Source: Streptomyces sporangiiformans
GTDB taxonomy: Bacteria; Actinomycetota; Actinomycetes; Streptomycetales; Streptomycetaceae
Assembly (NCBI RefSeq): GCF_005768555.2
Contig: NZ_VCHX02000177.1
Location: forward strand, 1 to 61,376
Length of the DNA stretch: 61,376 nt
Reading direction: 5' to 3'
The notes under the pieces are model-generated. The model was not told where the DNA came from and searched no databases. It saw nothing but the letters and a program-made list of their open reading frames with translations. Shown here piece after piece: positions 7,708 to 15,196 of this stretch. The translations under genes and the position numbers were made by a program. Numbering within the stretch: position 1 is the stretch's first letter; each line of letters starts with the position of its first letter.

Positions 7708-9519
7708 ATGCCCGCTCTGACGACGACGTCCGACGGTTTCCTGCTCGACGGCGAGCCGTTCCGGATCATCTCCGGCGCGATGCACTACTTCCGTGTCCAC
7801 CCCGATCAGTGGGCCGACCGGCTGCGCAAGGCACGCCTCATGGGCCTGAACACCGTTGAGACGTACGTGCCGTGGAACCTCCACCAGCCCGACCCCGACA
7901 GCGACCTCGTCCTCGACGGCATCCTCGACCTGCCGCGCTATCTGAGCCTGGCGCACGCCGAGGGACTGCACGTGCTGCTGCGCCCCGGACCGTACATCTG
8001 CGCCGAGTGGGACGGCGGCGGACTGCCCTCGTGGCTCACCGCGGACTCCGGCATCCGGCTGCGCAGCAGCGACCCCCGGTTCACCGACGCGTTCGACCGC
8101 TACCTCGACCTGCTGCTGCCCCCGCTCCTGCCGCACATGGCCGCCTCGGGCGGCCCCGTGATCGCCGTACAGGTGGAGAACGAGTACGGCGCCTACGGCG
8201 ACGACACCGCGTACCTGAAGCACGTGGAGCAGGGTCTGCGCTCGCGCGGCGTCGAGGAACTGCTGTTCACATGCGACCAGGCGAACCCCGAGCACCTGGC
8301 CGCCGGAAGCCTGCCCGGCACGCTCGCCACCGGTACCTTCGGCAGCAAGGTCGCCCAGTCCCTGGAACGGCTGCGCGCCCACCAGTCCGAAGGGCCCCTG
8401 ATGTGCATGGAGTTCTGGATCGGCTGGTTCGACCACTGGGGCGAGCCGCACCACGTGCGGGACGCGGCCGACGCCGCCGCCGACCTCGACCGGCTGCTCT
8501 CCGCCGGGGCGTCCGTCAACATCTACATGTTCCACGGCGGCACCAACTTCGCCTTCACCAACGGCGCCAACCACGACCATGCCTACTCGCCCACGGTCAC
8601 GTCGTACGACTACGACGCGGCGCTCACCGAGTCCGGCGATCCCGGTCCCAAGTACCACGCCTTCCGTGAGGTCATCGCCCGCCACGCGCCGGTCCCCGAG
8701 GAACCGGTCCCGGCGCCGGCCGCCAAACTTCCGCCCACCGCCGTCGTCCTGGACCGCAGGGCCCCGCTGCTGCCGCACGCGCACGCCCTGTCCGGGCCCG
8801 TACGAGGGACCGTACGAGACGACGTACGACGGCCCGTACAGCGGACCGAGGATCCGGTGACCATGGACGAACTCGGTCTGCGGTCCGGATACGTCCTCTA
8901 CCGCACCACCGTTCCCCGGGGCGGCGACGGCCTGCTGCACTTCACCGGAGGTGTCGGCGACCGCGCCCAGGTCTTCGTGGACGGCGCCCCCGTCGGCGTA
9001 CTCGAACGCGAACGCCACGACGAGAGCCTGCCGGTCAGGGTGCCCGGCCCCGGCGCCACCCTCGAGGTGCTCGTGGAGAACATGGGCGGCGTCAACTACG
9101 GGCCGCGCATCGGCGCCCCCAAGGGCCTGCTCGGTCCGGTCACCTTCAACGGCACGGCCCTGCACGGCTGGTACTGCCACCCCCTGCCCCTCGACGGCCC
9201 GGACAGCCTGAAGGCGGTCCCCTTCGCGCCGTCCGACGCCACCATCGACTCCGTGCCCGCCTTCCACCACGGCACCTTCGACGTCCGCACCCCCGCCGAC
9301 ACGTTCCTGTCGCTGCCCGGCTGGACGAAGGGCCAGGCCTGGGTCAACGGCTTCCACCTCGGCCGCTACTGGAACCGCGGCCCGCAACGCACCCTGTACG
9401 TCCCCGCGCCTGTCCTGCGGCCCGGCACCAACGAGCTCGTCCTGCTGGAGCTGCACGCCACCACCGGCACCCGCGCGCTGCTCACCGACGTCCCCGACCT
9501 CGGACCGGTGCAGCCCTGA
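7708..9519 (+). CDS. GH35 beta-galactosidase (cytosolic)
   Basis: A 603-residue glycoside hydrolase of family 35. The TIM-barrel domain occupies about residues 1-325 and begins with the family signature FRIISGAMHYFRVHPDQW. Catalytic acid/base Glu159 lies in VQVENEYGAYG and nucleophile Glu235 in MCMEFWIGWFDHWG. The C-terminal part holds two jelly-roll beta domains. There is no signal peptide, so the enzyme acts inside the cell on sugar delivered by the preceding MFS transporter. ATG at 7708 follows GAAGGGA. A stretch near 8800-8850 contains several GTACGA repeats encoding an Arg-rich linker (GPVRGTVRDDVRR) between barrel and beta domain. The stop overlaps the next start by one base. Confidence 0.92.
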   Translation: MPALTTTSDGFLLDGEPFRIISGAMHYFRVHPDQWADRLRKARLMGLNTVETYVPWNLHQPDPDSDLVLDGILDLPRYLSLAHAEGLHVLLRPGPYICAEWDGGGLPSWLTADSGIRLRSSDPRFTDAFDRYLDLLLPPLLPHMAASGGPVIAVQVENEYGAYGDDTAYLKHVEQGLRSRGVEELLFTCDQANPEHLAAGSLPGTLATGTFGSKVAQSLERLRAHQSEGPLMCMEFWIGWFDHWGEPHHVRDAADAAADLDRLLSAGASVNIYMFHGGTNFAFTNGANHDHAYSPTVTSYDYDAALTESGDPGPKYHAFREVIARHAPVPEEPVPAPAAKLPPTAVVLDRRAPLLPHAHALSGPVRGTVRDDVRRPVQRTEDPVTMDELGLRSGYVLYRTTVPRGGDGLLHFTGGVGDRAQVFVDGAPVGVLERERHDESLPVRVPGPGATLEVLVENMGGVNYGPRIGAPKGLLGPVTFNGTALHGWYCHPLPLDGPDSLKAVPFAPSDATIDSVPAFHHGTFDVRTPADTFLSLPGWTKGQAWVNGFHLGRYWNRGPQRTLYVPAPVLRPGTNELVLLELHATTGTRALLTDVPDLGPVQP

Positions 9520-12089
9520 TGACGTCCAAGACGACTCCTCGGGCGACACCCTCGGCGGCGCCGGGAACCGCCGGGCCGGGAACGGCGGCGCCGGGGACCG
9601 CCGCGCTCCCGCATTCCGTGCGCGTTCCGGCCGCCCCTGCCGCACCCCCGCTGACCGGCCACCTGCCGTTCGCCGACGCGCCGGGCGTGCCCGACCCGAT
9701 CGAGGTGACCAGCCGCTACCTCACGCGCGGCGGCCGCCCCTGGTTCCCGGTCTCCGGGGAGTTCCACTACACCCGCTACCCCGCCGGGCAGTGGGAGGAG
9801 GAGCTGCTCAAGATGAAGGCGGGCGGCGTGACCGCCGTCGCCAGCTACGTCATCTGGATCCACCACGAGGAGGTGGAGGGCCGCATCCGCTTCGACGGCG
9901 ACCGAGACCTGCGGCGCTTCGCCGAACTCTGTGCCCACCACGGCCTGGACTTCATCCCCCGCATCGGCCCCTGGTCCCACGCGGAGGTACGGGGCGGCGG
10001 ACTGCCCGACTGGCTGCTGGCCCGCCCTTGCACACCCCGCACCGACGATCCCGCGTACCTGGAACCCGTACGGACCTGGTACGCGGCCATCGCCGGGCAG
10101 TTGCGCGGCCTGGACCGCGCCCACGGCGGCCCCGTCGTCGCCATCCAGATCGAGAACGAGCTCTACGACCAGCCCGGCCATCTGCTCACCCTCAAGCGGA
10201 TGGCCCAGGAGGCCGGGCTGAACGCGCCGCTGTGGACGTCGACGGCCTGGGGCGGGGTCCAGCTCCCGCCCGACGAACTCCTTCCGCTGTACGGCGGCTA
10301 CCCGGAGGCCTTCTGGACCGAGGCGGACGGCGGCTGGCCCGACACCTGCCGCAAGCACTACTTCTTCACCCACCAGCGGGACGACGAGGGCATCGGCGCC
10401 GATCTGCGCCCGACGACCGTGCGCGGCGGCGACCCGATGCTTCTCGCCGAGCGATTTCCCTGGGCCACCTGCGAGTTGGGCGGTGGCATGGCCGTGGCCT
10501 ACCACCGCCGGCCGCGCGTCGAGCCCGCCGACATCGGCGCGCTCGGCCTCACCAAGATCGGCTGCGGCTCGGTGTGGCAGGGCTACTACATGTTCCACGG
10601 CGGCACGAACCCGGCCGGGGAGCTGACGACGTTGCAGGAGTCCCACGCCACCGACTACCCCAACGACCTCCCGGTTCTGACGTACGACTTCCAGGCGCCG
10701 CTCGGTGAGTACGGCCAGTACCGGCCCTCGTACCACGAACTGCGCCTCCAGCACCTGCTGCTGGCCGACTTCGGCCACCTGATCGCGCCCATGCGGTCCG
10801 TGCTTCCGGAGCGGCAGCCCTCGGGGCAGGGTGACCGCGACACCCTGCGGTGGGCGGTGCGCAGCGACGGCACCTCGGGCTTCCTCTTCGTCAACAACCA
10901 CCAACCGCACGAGCAGCTGCCGGACCACCCGGACACGTCCTTCACGGTGGAACTGCCCGACGCCGCCGCCGCGTTGACGCTGCCGAGTACGCCCGTGACG
11001 GTCCCCGAGGGCGCGTACTTCTGCTGGCCGCTGCGCCTCGACGTCGACGGCCTGCGGCTCGACTGGGCCACCGCGCAGCCGGTGTGCCGCATCGAAGGCG
11101 ACGGGGGCGACGCGGGCGACGGTGGTGCCATGCGCGCCGTGCGTACGGTTCTGGTGCTGGCCGCCACTGAGGGAATCACTCCCGAACTCGCCCTGAGCGC
11201 ACGGACCGTGGCGTCCGTCAGCGCTCCCTCCGGGGACATCACGCGCGTCGATGACCGGATCCTGATCACCGGGCTGCGCCCCGGCACCGACGCCCTGGTC
11301 GAGGTCGACACGGCGGAGGGCGGACGGGTCGGTCTGCTGGTCCTGGACGCGGTGACGGCGCGCACCGCCTACCGGGGTGTCGCATGGGGTGCCGAGCGGC
11401 TCGTGCTGTGCCGTGACGGCGTCGTCTTCGACCACGACGAGGTACGCGTGCACAGCTCCGCGGCGGAGCCCTCGTTCGCCGTCCTGCCGGCGCCGGACCG
11501 GGCTCCGGTGGTGGCTGGGGCGTCCGTGCGGGAGGCGGCGGACGGGGTGCTCACCCGCTACTCGGTTCTGCCCGACGCCGCCCCGCTCGGAGTTGAGTCC
11601 GGTGACCGGGGTTCCAGCGGCACCCTGGCGGTCACCCCGGTCCGGCCCGCGGGCCCCGCACCCGAGACCGTGACGGGCCCGCTCGGCCGGGCGAGCGTCC
11701 CCGCGGACAGGCACTTCGACGGCACCGCGGCCGAGTACCGCATCGACGTACCGGACGCCCTCCTGCGCCAGAGAGAGGGAACCCTCCTGCGCCAGGGAGA
11801 GGGAACCCTCCTGCGCATCCACTGGACCGGCGACGTTGCGCGCGCGTACGTGGGAGACACCCTCGTCGCCGATCAGTTCTTCTCGGGGCGGGTCTGGGAC
11901 ATCGGCCTCGACCGGCTCCCCGCCGAAGCCCTGCGCGCCCACGGTCTGCGGCTGAGGGTGCTGCCCCTGCACGCCGACGCGCCGGTGTACGTGCCGCGAG
12001 ACGCGGGCGACGGAACGGCCGCGGGAACGGCTACTGTCGGGCACGCCGAGTGGGTGACCAGCCGCTGCTGGGTGACCCGACCCGGATGA
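9519..12089 (+). CDS. Second, divergent GH35 beta-galactosidase
   Basis: An 856-residue protein with a GH35 barrel after an Ala/Pro/Gly-rich N-terminal tail of about 45 residues. Signature features are PWFPVSGEFHYTRYPAGQW, acid/base Glu214 in AIQIENELYDQ and nucleophile Glu319 in ATCELGGGM. Both motifs differ from those of the preceding enzyme, and the region after the barrel (residues about 400-856) is longer and has several beta domains, so it is a separate subfamily rather than a duplication. No signal peptide. The start ATG shares a base with the upstream stop (TGATGA), implying translational coupling. The two enzymes may act on different linkages or on successive steps of one oligosaccharide. 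Confidence 0.85.
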   Translation: MTSKTTPRATPSAAPGTAGPGTAAPGTAALPHSVRVPAAPAAPPLTGHLPFADAPGVPDPIEVTSRYLTRGGRPWFPVSGEFHYTRYPAGQWEEELLKMKAGGVTAVASYVIWIHHEEVEGRIRFDGDRDLRRFAELCAHHGLDFIPRIGPWSHAEVRGGGLPDWLLARPCTPRTDDPAYLEPVRTWYAAIAGQLRGLDRAHGGPVVAIQIENELYDQPGHLLTLKRMAQEAGLNAPLWTSTAWGGVQLPPDELLPLYGGYPEAFWTEADGGWPDTCRKHYFFTHQRDDEGIGADLRPTTVRGGDPMLLAERFPWATCELGGGMAVAYHRRPRVEPADIGALGLTKIGCGSVWQGYYMFHGGTNPAGELTTLQESHATDYPNDLPVLTYDFQAPLGEYGQYRPSYHELRLQHLLLADFGHLIAPMRSVLPERQPSGQGDRDTLRWAVRSDGTSGFLFVNNHQPHEQLPDHPDTSFTVELPDAAAALTLPSTPVTVPEGAYFCWPLRLDVDGLRLDWATAQPVCRIEGDGGDAGDGGAMRAVRTVLVLAATEGITPELALSARTVASVSAPSGDITRVDDRILITGLRPGTDALVEVDTAEGGRVGLLVLDAVTARTAYRGVAWGAERLVLCRDGVVFDHDEVRVHSSAAEPSFAVLPAPDRAPVVAGASVREAADGVLTRYSVLPDAAPLGVESGDRGSSGTLAVTPVRPAGPAPETVTGPLGRASVPADRHFDGTAAEYRIDVPDALLRQREGTLLRQGEGTLLRIHWTGDVARAYVGDTLVADQFFSGRVWDIGLDRLPAEALRAHGLRLRVLPLHADAPVYVPRDAGDGTAAGTATVGHAEWVTSRCWVTRPG
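11760..11816 (+). repeat. 24-bp in-frame tandem repeat in the second GH35 gene
   Basis: Two full 24-bp units (11760-11783 and 11784-11807, one base different) are followed by a nine-base partial third unit. They encode LLRQREGT, LLRQGEGT and LLR, adding multiples of eight residues to a C-terminal beta domain. Confidence 0.85.
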
Positions 12090-12137
12090 CCAGGCCACCG
12101 AGACGATGCCGCGACGATGCCGAAGGAAGCGCGACCC

Positions 12138-13247
12138 ATGAACCCGAGCGCCCCTGACGGCCCCGCTCCCAAGGGACGCAGCCGACGCAACTTCGCGGGA
12201 GCGCGCCCGGTGATGGATGACGTGGCACGCCTGGCCGGTGTCTCCAAACAGACCGTTTCACGCGTACTCAACGACAATCCTGCCGTCCGTCCCGAGACGC
12301 GTGAGACGGTGCTGGACGCCATGCGCTCGCTCGGTTACCGCCCGAGCCGCAGCGCGCGCTCCCTGGCCAGCGGCCGGACCAGGATGCTCGGCGTGATCTC
12401 CTTCGACGCGGCGCGCTACGGGCCCGCCTCCATCCTGACCGCGATCAACACCGCGGCCCAGAAGGCCGGTTACCTGGTCAGCTCCATCGCCCTCGACACG
12501 GCGGAGCGGGACACGGTGGTACGCGCCGTGAACCGTCTGTCGGCCGAGGGCGCGGACGGAGTGATCGCCATCGCCCCGCAGCACTGGGTGAGAAAAGCCC
12601 TGGCGGAAGTCCGTCTCGACACGCCCCTGGTGGTCCTGGAGAACGACCTCGGCGACGGCACACCACTGGTCACCGCGGACTCCTGGACCGGAGCCCGCAA
12701 GGCCACCGAACATCTGCTGCGCCTCGGCCACCCCACCGTCTGGCACATCGCGGGCCCGACCGGCTGGACATCCGCCGACCTACGGGCGGAGAGCTGGCGG
12801 GCGACCCTGCGGGCGGCCGGCGCGGAGGTGCCCGAGCCCCTCATCGGTGACTGGAGCGCCGACTCCGGGTACGAACTGGGCCGCCGCCTGGCGAAGCGCC
12901 CGGACGTCACCGCGGTGTTCGCCTCCAACGACCAGATGGCACTCGGCGTGCTGCGCGCCTGCCACGAAGCCGGCCGCCATGTCCCCGGCGACGTGAGCGT
13001 CGTCGGCTACGACGACATCCCCGAGGCGGCCCATCTGCTTCCCCCGCTGACCACCGTACGCACCGAGTTCGCCGAGATCGGTACGCGCTCCCTGCAGCTC
13101 CTCCTGACCCAGATCGACGGCCCGGCCGGCCCACCGTCCGGGTCGCCCTCCGGGTCGCCCTCCGGGGCGGCGTCAGGCCCGCAGTCCGGTCCCGTCGTGC
13201 CCGTCGAACTCATCATCCGCCGCAGCACCGGCCCGGCACCGGTCTGA
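12138..13247 (+). CDS. LacI-family transcriptional regulator of the GH35 operon
   Basis: A 369-residue LacI/GalR repressor. The helix-turn-helix is at residues 27-50 (VMDDVARLAGVSKQTVSRVL), followed by the hinge helix YRPSRSARSLASGRTRMLG and a periplasmic-binding-type sugar domain (FASNDQMALGVLRA and VSVVGYDDIPEA are typical). The N-terminus carries an unusual 25-residue basic tail, and a low-complexity Ser/Gly/Pro insert (SGSPSGSPSG, from a 12-bp repeat near 13136-13170) precedes the last strand. ATG at 12138 is chosen for the AAGGAAG ten bases upstream; an alternative ATG lies at 12117. It follows the second GH35 gene in the same operon and most likely binds the palindrome at 6263-6278. Confidence 0.9.
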   Translation: MNPSAPDGPAPKGRSRRNFAGARPVMDDVARLAGVSKQTVSRVLNDNPAVRPETRETVLDAMRSLGYRPSRSARSLASGRTRMLGVISFDAARYGPASILTAINTAAQKAGYLVSSIALDTAERDTVVRAVNRLSAEGADGVIAIAPQHWVRKALAEVRLDTPLVVLENDLGDGTPLVTADSWTGARKATEHLLRLGHPTVWHIAGPTGWTSADLRAESWRATLRAAGAEVPEPLIGDWSADSGYELGRRLAKRPDVTAVFASNDQMALGVLRACHEAGRHVPGDVSVVGYDDIPEAAHLLPPLTTVRTEFAEIGTRSLQLLLTQIDGPAGPPSGSPSGSPSGAASGPQSGPVVPVELIIRRSTGPAPV

Positions 13248-13278
13248 CGGAGCCGACGGACTCCGCCACGTTCCTCGG

Positions 13279-14253
13279 CTACGACGCGAGCCAGTCGGTC
13301 AGGAGCCGGTTGACCTCCCCGGGGCGTTCCTGCTGAATCCAGTGGCCGCAACCGTCGAGGATGTGCGAAGAGCTCAGACCGGGCAGGGTGCGGGGGAATT
13401 CCTTGATCGCGTCGGCCAGCCAGCTCGTGGAGGCGTCCAGGGAACCGCCCACGAACAACGAGGGCTGGGTTATGGAGGCGCCGTCGTAGTCGGCCAGGTC
13501 CTCCCAGTCCCGGTCCATGTTCCGGTAGCGGGCCAGGGCTCCGCTCAGCCCGGTGCGCTCGAACTCCCCGGCGTACACGTCGAGATCACGCTCGTCGAGC
13601 CAGGACGGCAGCCGCCCCGTGGGGAAACGGTCGCGCATCGTCGCGCCGCGACTGACGAAGTGCGGGGCGGGCGCGCCCGGCGCGGGCATGGTGTCGGCGG
13701 ACAGGGCGGCGTAGAAGCCCGAGAGCCAGCCGCGTACGTCGGGCTCGATCTCCGCCTCGGCGCGACCCGGTTGCTGGAAGTAGGAGACGTAGAACTCGTC
13801 CTCCCCACCCATCCCCGCGAAGATCTCGCTCGGCCTGGGGCCGCCGCGCGGGGTGTAGGGCACGCTGAGCAGGCCCACGGCACGGAAGACATCGGGCCGG
13901 ACCAGCGCGGAGTTGGCGGCGATGGCCGAACCCCAGTCGTGCCCTATGACCACCGCGTTCCGCTCGCCCAGAGCGTGGACCACGGCGACGTTGTCCTCCA
14001 CCAGGTCCAGCATCCGGTACGCGTGCACCGCGTCGGGCTTGGAGGAGCGGCCGTAGCCGCGGACGTCGACGGCCACCGCGCGGTAACCGGCCGCCGCCAG
14101 CGCGGGCAACTGATGCCGCCACGAGTACCAGGACTCCGGGAACCCGTGCACCAGCAGGACGAGCGGACCGCTGCCCTGCTCCACCAAGTGGATGCGGCCG
14201 GCCGGTGAGGGCACCAGACGGTGGGTGAGGTCGGCGGCGGACGTCTTCGGCAT
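13279..14253 (-). CDS. Alpha/beta hydrolase, epoxide-hydrolase-like
   Basis: A 324-residue alpha/beta hydrolase. The oxyanion motif LLVHGFPESWYSWRHQLP is followed by the nucleophile elbow VVIGHDWGSA, where Asp106 replaces the Ser of esterases, as in epoxide hydrolases and haloalkane dehalogenases. The cap domain (residues 130-230) contains FYVSYFQQPG, whose Tyr is a candidate epoxide-polarising residue. The acid region is FVGGSLDAST and the catalytic His is in LDGCGHWIQQERP. HGFPES favours epoxide hydrolase over dehalogenase. ATG at 14253, preceded by GGGAGGA. The gene faces the LacI gene tail to tail and is monocistronic. Confidence 0.85.
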   Translation of the reverse strand: MPKTSAADLTHRLVPSPAGRIHLVEQGSGPLVLLVHGFPESWYSWRHQLPALAAAGYRAVAVDVRGYGRSSKPDAVHAYRMLDLVEDNVAVVHALGERNAVVIGHDWGSAIAANSALVRPDVFRAVGLLSVPYTPRGGPRPSEIFAGMGGEDEFYVSYFQQPGRAEAEIEPDVRGWLSGFYAALSADTMPAPGAPAPHFVSRGATMRDRFPTGRLPSWLDERDLDVYAGEFERTGLSGALARYRNMDRDWEDLADYDGASITQPSLFVGGSLDASTSWLADAIKEFPRTLPGLSSSHILDGCGHWIQQERPGEVNRLLTDWLAS

Positions 14254-14458
14254 GGGTCCTCCCGGGTGTGTGTGGATCACCAGTAGTGATCGTGCAGCAG
14301 GCGGTGCGACGTCTGCGAGCGTCGTTGCCGATGCGGCAAAAGCGCGGGCACACAACGGAGTTGAGCCCGACATCCGCCACGTGACGCACGTCTGAGGCGT
14401 ACGAGTGGGAGGGTGGATGTCTCGATGAGGCGCGCGACGGCGCCGGGAGGGGGCGAGC

Positions 14459-14833
14459 ATGGGCAACTGGGTCGTGATCGCGCAGTACGACTACGGTGAC
14501 TCCTACGTGACCGACATCATCCGTGATGGGCTGGACACGAGAGGCCAGGCGCTGGAGGAGCTCCGAGCCGCCGTCCACACGTATCTGCCGACGAAGAGGA
14601 TCATCGAGAGCTGGCGCCGGGTGTACCGCTTCGACGACCGCGCGTCGTACCTCGTACTGATCAAGGGGAGGGCGTCGCGTTGGTATTGCACCCTGCGAGT
14701 CGCGGAGTTGGTGTCGGACTCGACCGACCCGAAGGTGTCCCAGGCGTTGCAGGCGGAGGACGCCGAGGACGCCGTGGACGCCGCCGCGGCGGAAGCGGCT
14801 GCCGAGCCACAGGACCGGGTGCCGCCCGGCTGA
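14459..14833 (+). CDS. Conserved hypothetical protein with acidic Ala-rich tail
   Basis: A 124-residue protein. The first 85 residues look folded (alternating hydrophobic and charged residues, WVVIAQYDYGDSYVTDII, and WYCTLRVAELV). The rest is a low-complexity Ala/Glu/Asp tail. No signal peptide. I do not recognise a characterised family. ATG at 14459 follows a strong GGGAGGGGGCG. Confidence 0.6.
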   Translation: MGNWVVIAQYDYGDSYVTDIIRDGLDTRGQALEELRAAVHTYLPTKRIIESWRRVYRFDDRASYLVLIKGRASRWYCTLRVAELVSDSTDPKVSQALQAEDAEDAVDAAAAEAAAEPQDRVPPG

Positions 14834-15011
14834 CGCCCTCTCACGCACAGCGAAGCTGAAGTCGCGCTTCGAGCGTGCCAAGGACCTGGGCGACCCCTAC
14901 GAGGTGGCCCGGCTCGGCGCTGCCCGTCGGCGTGCCCTCGCGCACACCGACGCCCTGTGCGCGCTGACGGATGACCTCGCCCGCACGGTCACGGTGACTT
15001 CGAAGAGCTGA
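14834..15011 (+). other. Coding-like stretch without a start codon
   Basis: From about 14841 to a TGA at 15009-15011 one frame reads as a charged helical peptide beginning SRTAKLKSRFERAKDLGDPY and containing VARLGAARRRALAHTDALCA. It has normal Streptomyces third-position GC bias. No ATG, GTG or TTG opens this frame for at least 130 bp upstream, and it is in a different frame from the preceding gene. It may be the 3' end of a decayed gene or be reached by a frameshift. Confidence 0.3.
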
Positions 15012-15069
15012 GGCCCTCGACGCGCGTGTGGTGGTCAACGGGCAAGGGTCACAAAGGCGGTTGGACCCA

Positions 15070-15099
15070 TTGACTTCCGCTTCTCGGCGGCTCTAATTT
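15070..15099 (+). promoter_or_regulatory. Likely sigma-70 type promoter of the GH27 gene
   Basis: TTGACT (15070-15075) and TAATTT (15094-15099) are 18 bp apart, about 100 bp before the alpha-galactosidase start, in a locally AT-richer stretch. The leader between promoter and gene contains TCG-flanked AT-rich words (near 15121-15150) that could bind a regulator, but no clean palindrome. Confidence 0.5.
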
Positions 15100-15196
15100 T
15101 CAGCGCCTGCAAGTTCGGTAGGTCGATTAACGTCCGATATTTCGACAAGAGTTCGCGGTCAGGGCTGACTCTGGTGTTCCCTCGGAGGAAAAACAC

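Noticed and set aside
7219..12098. Very long open frames on the minus strand opposite the GH35 genes (808 and 910 codons)
   Set aside because: They are shadows of the high-GC coding strand: the translations are Val/Gly/Arg/Ala-rich, lack any motif and lie opposite clear GH35 enzymes.
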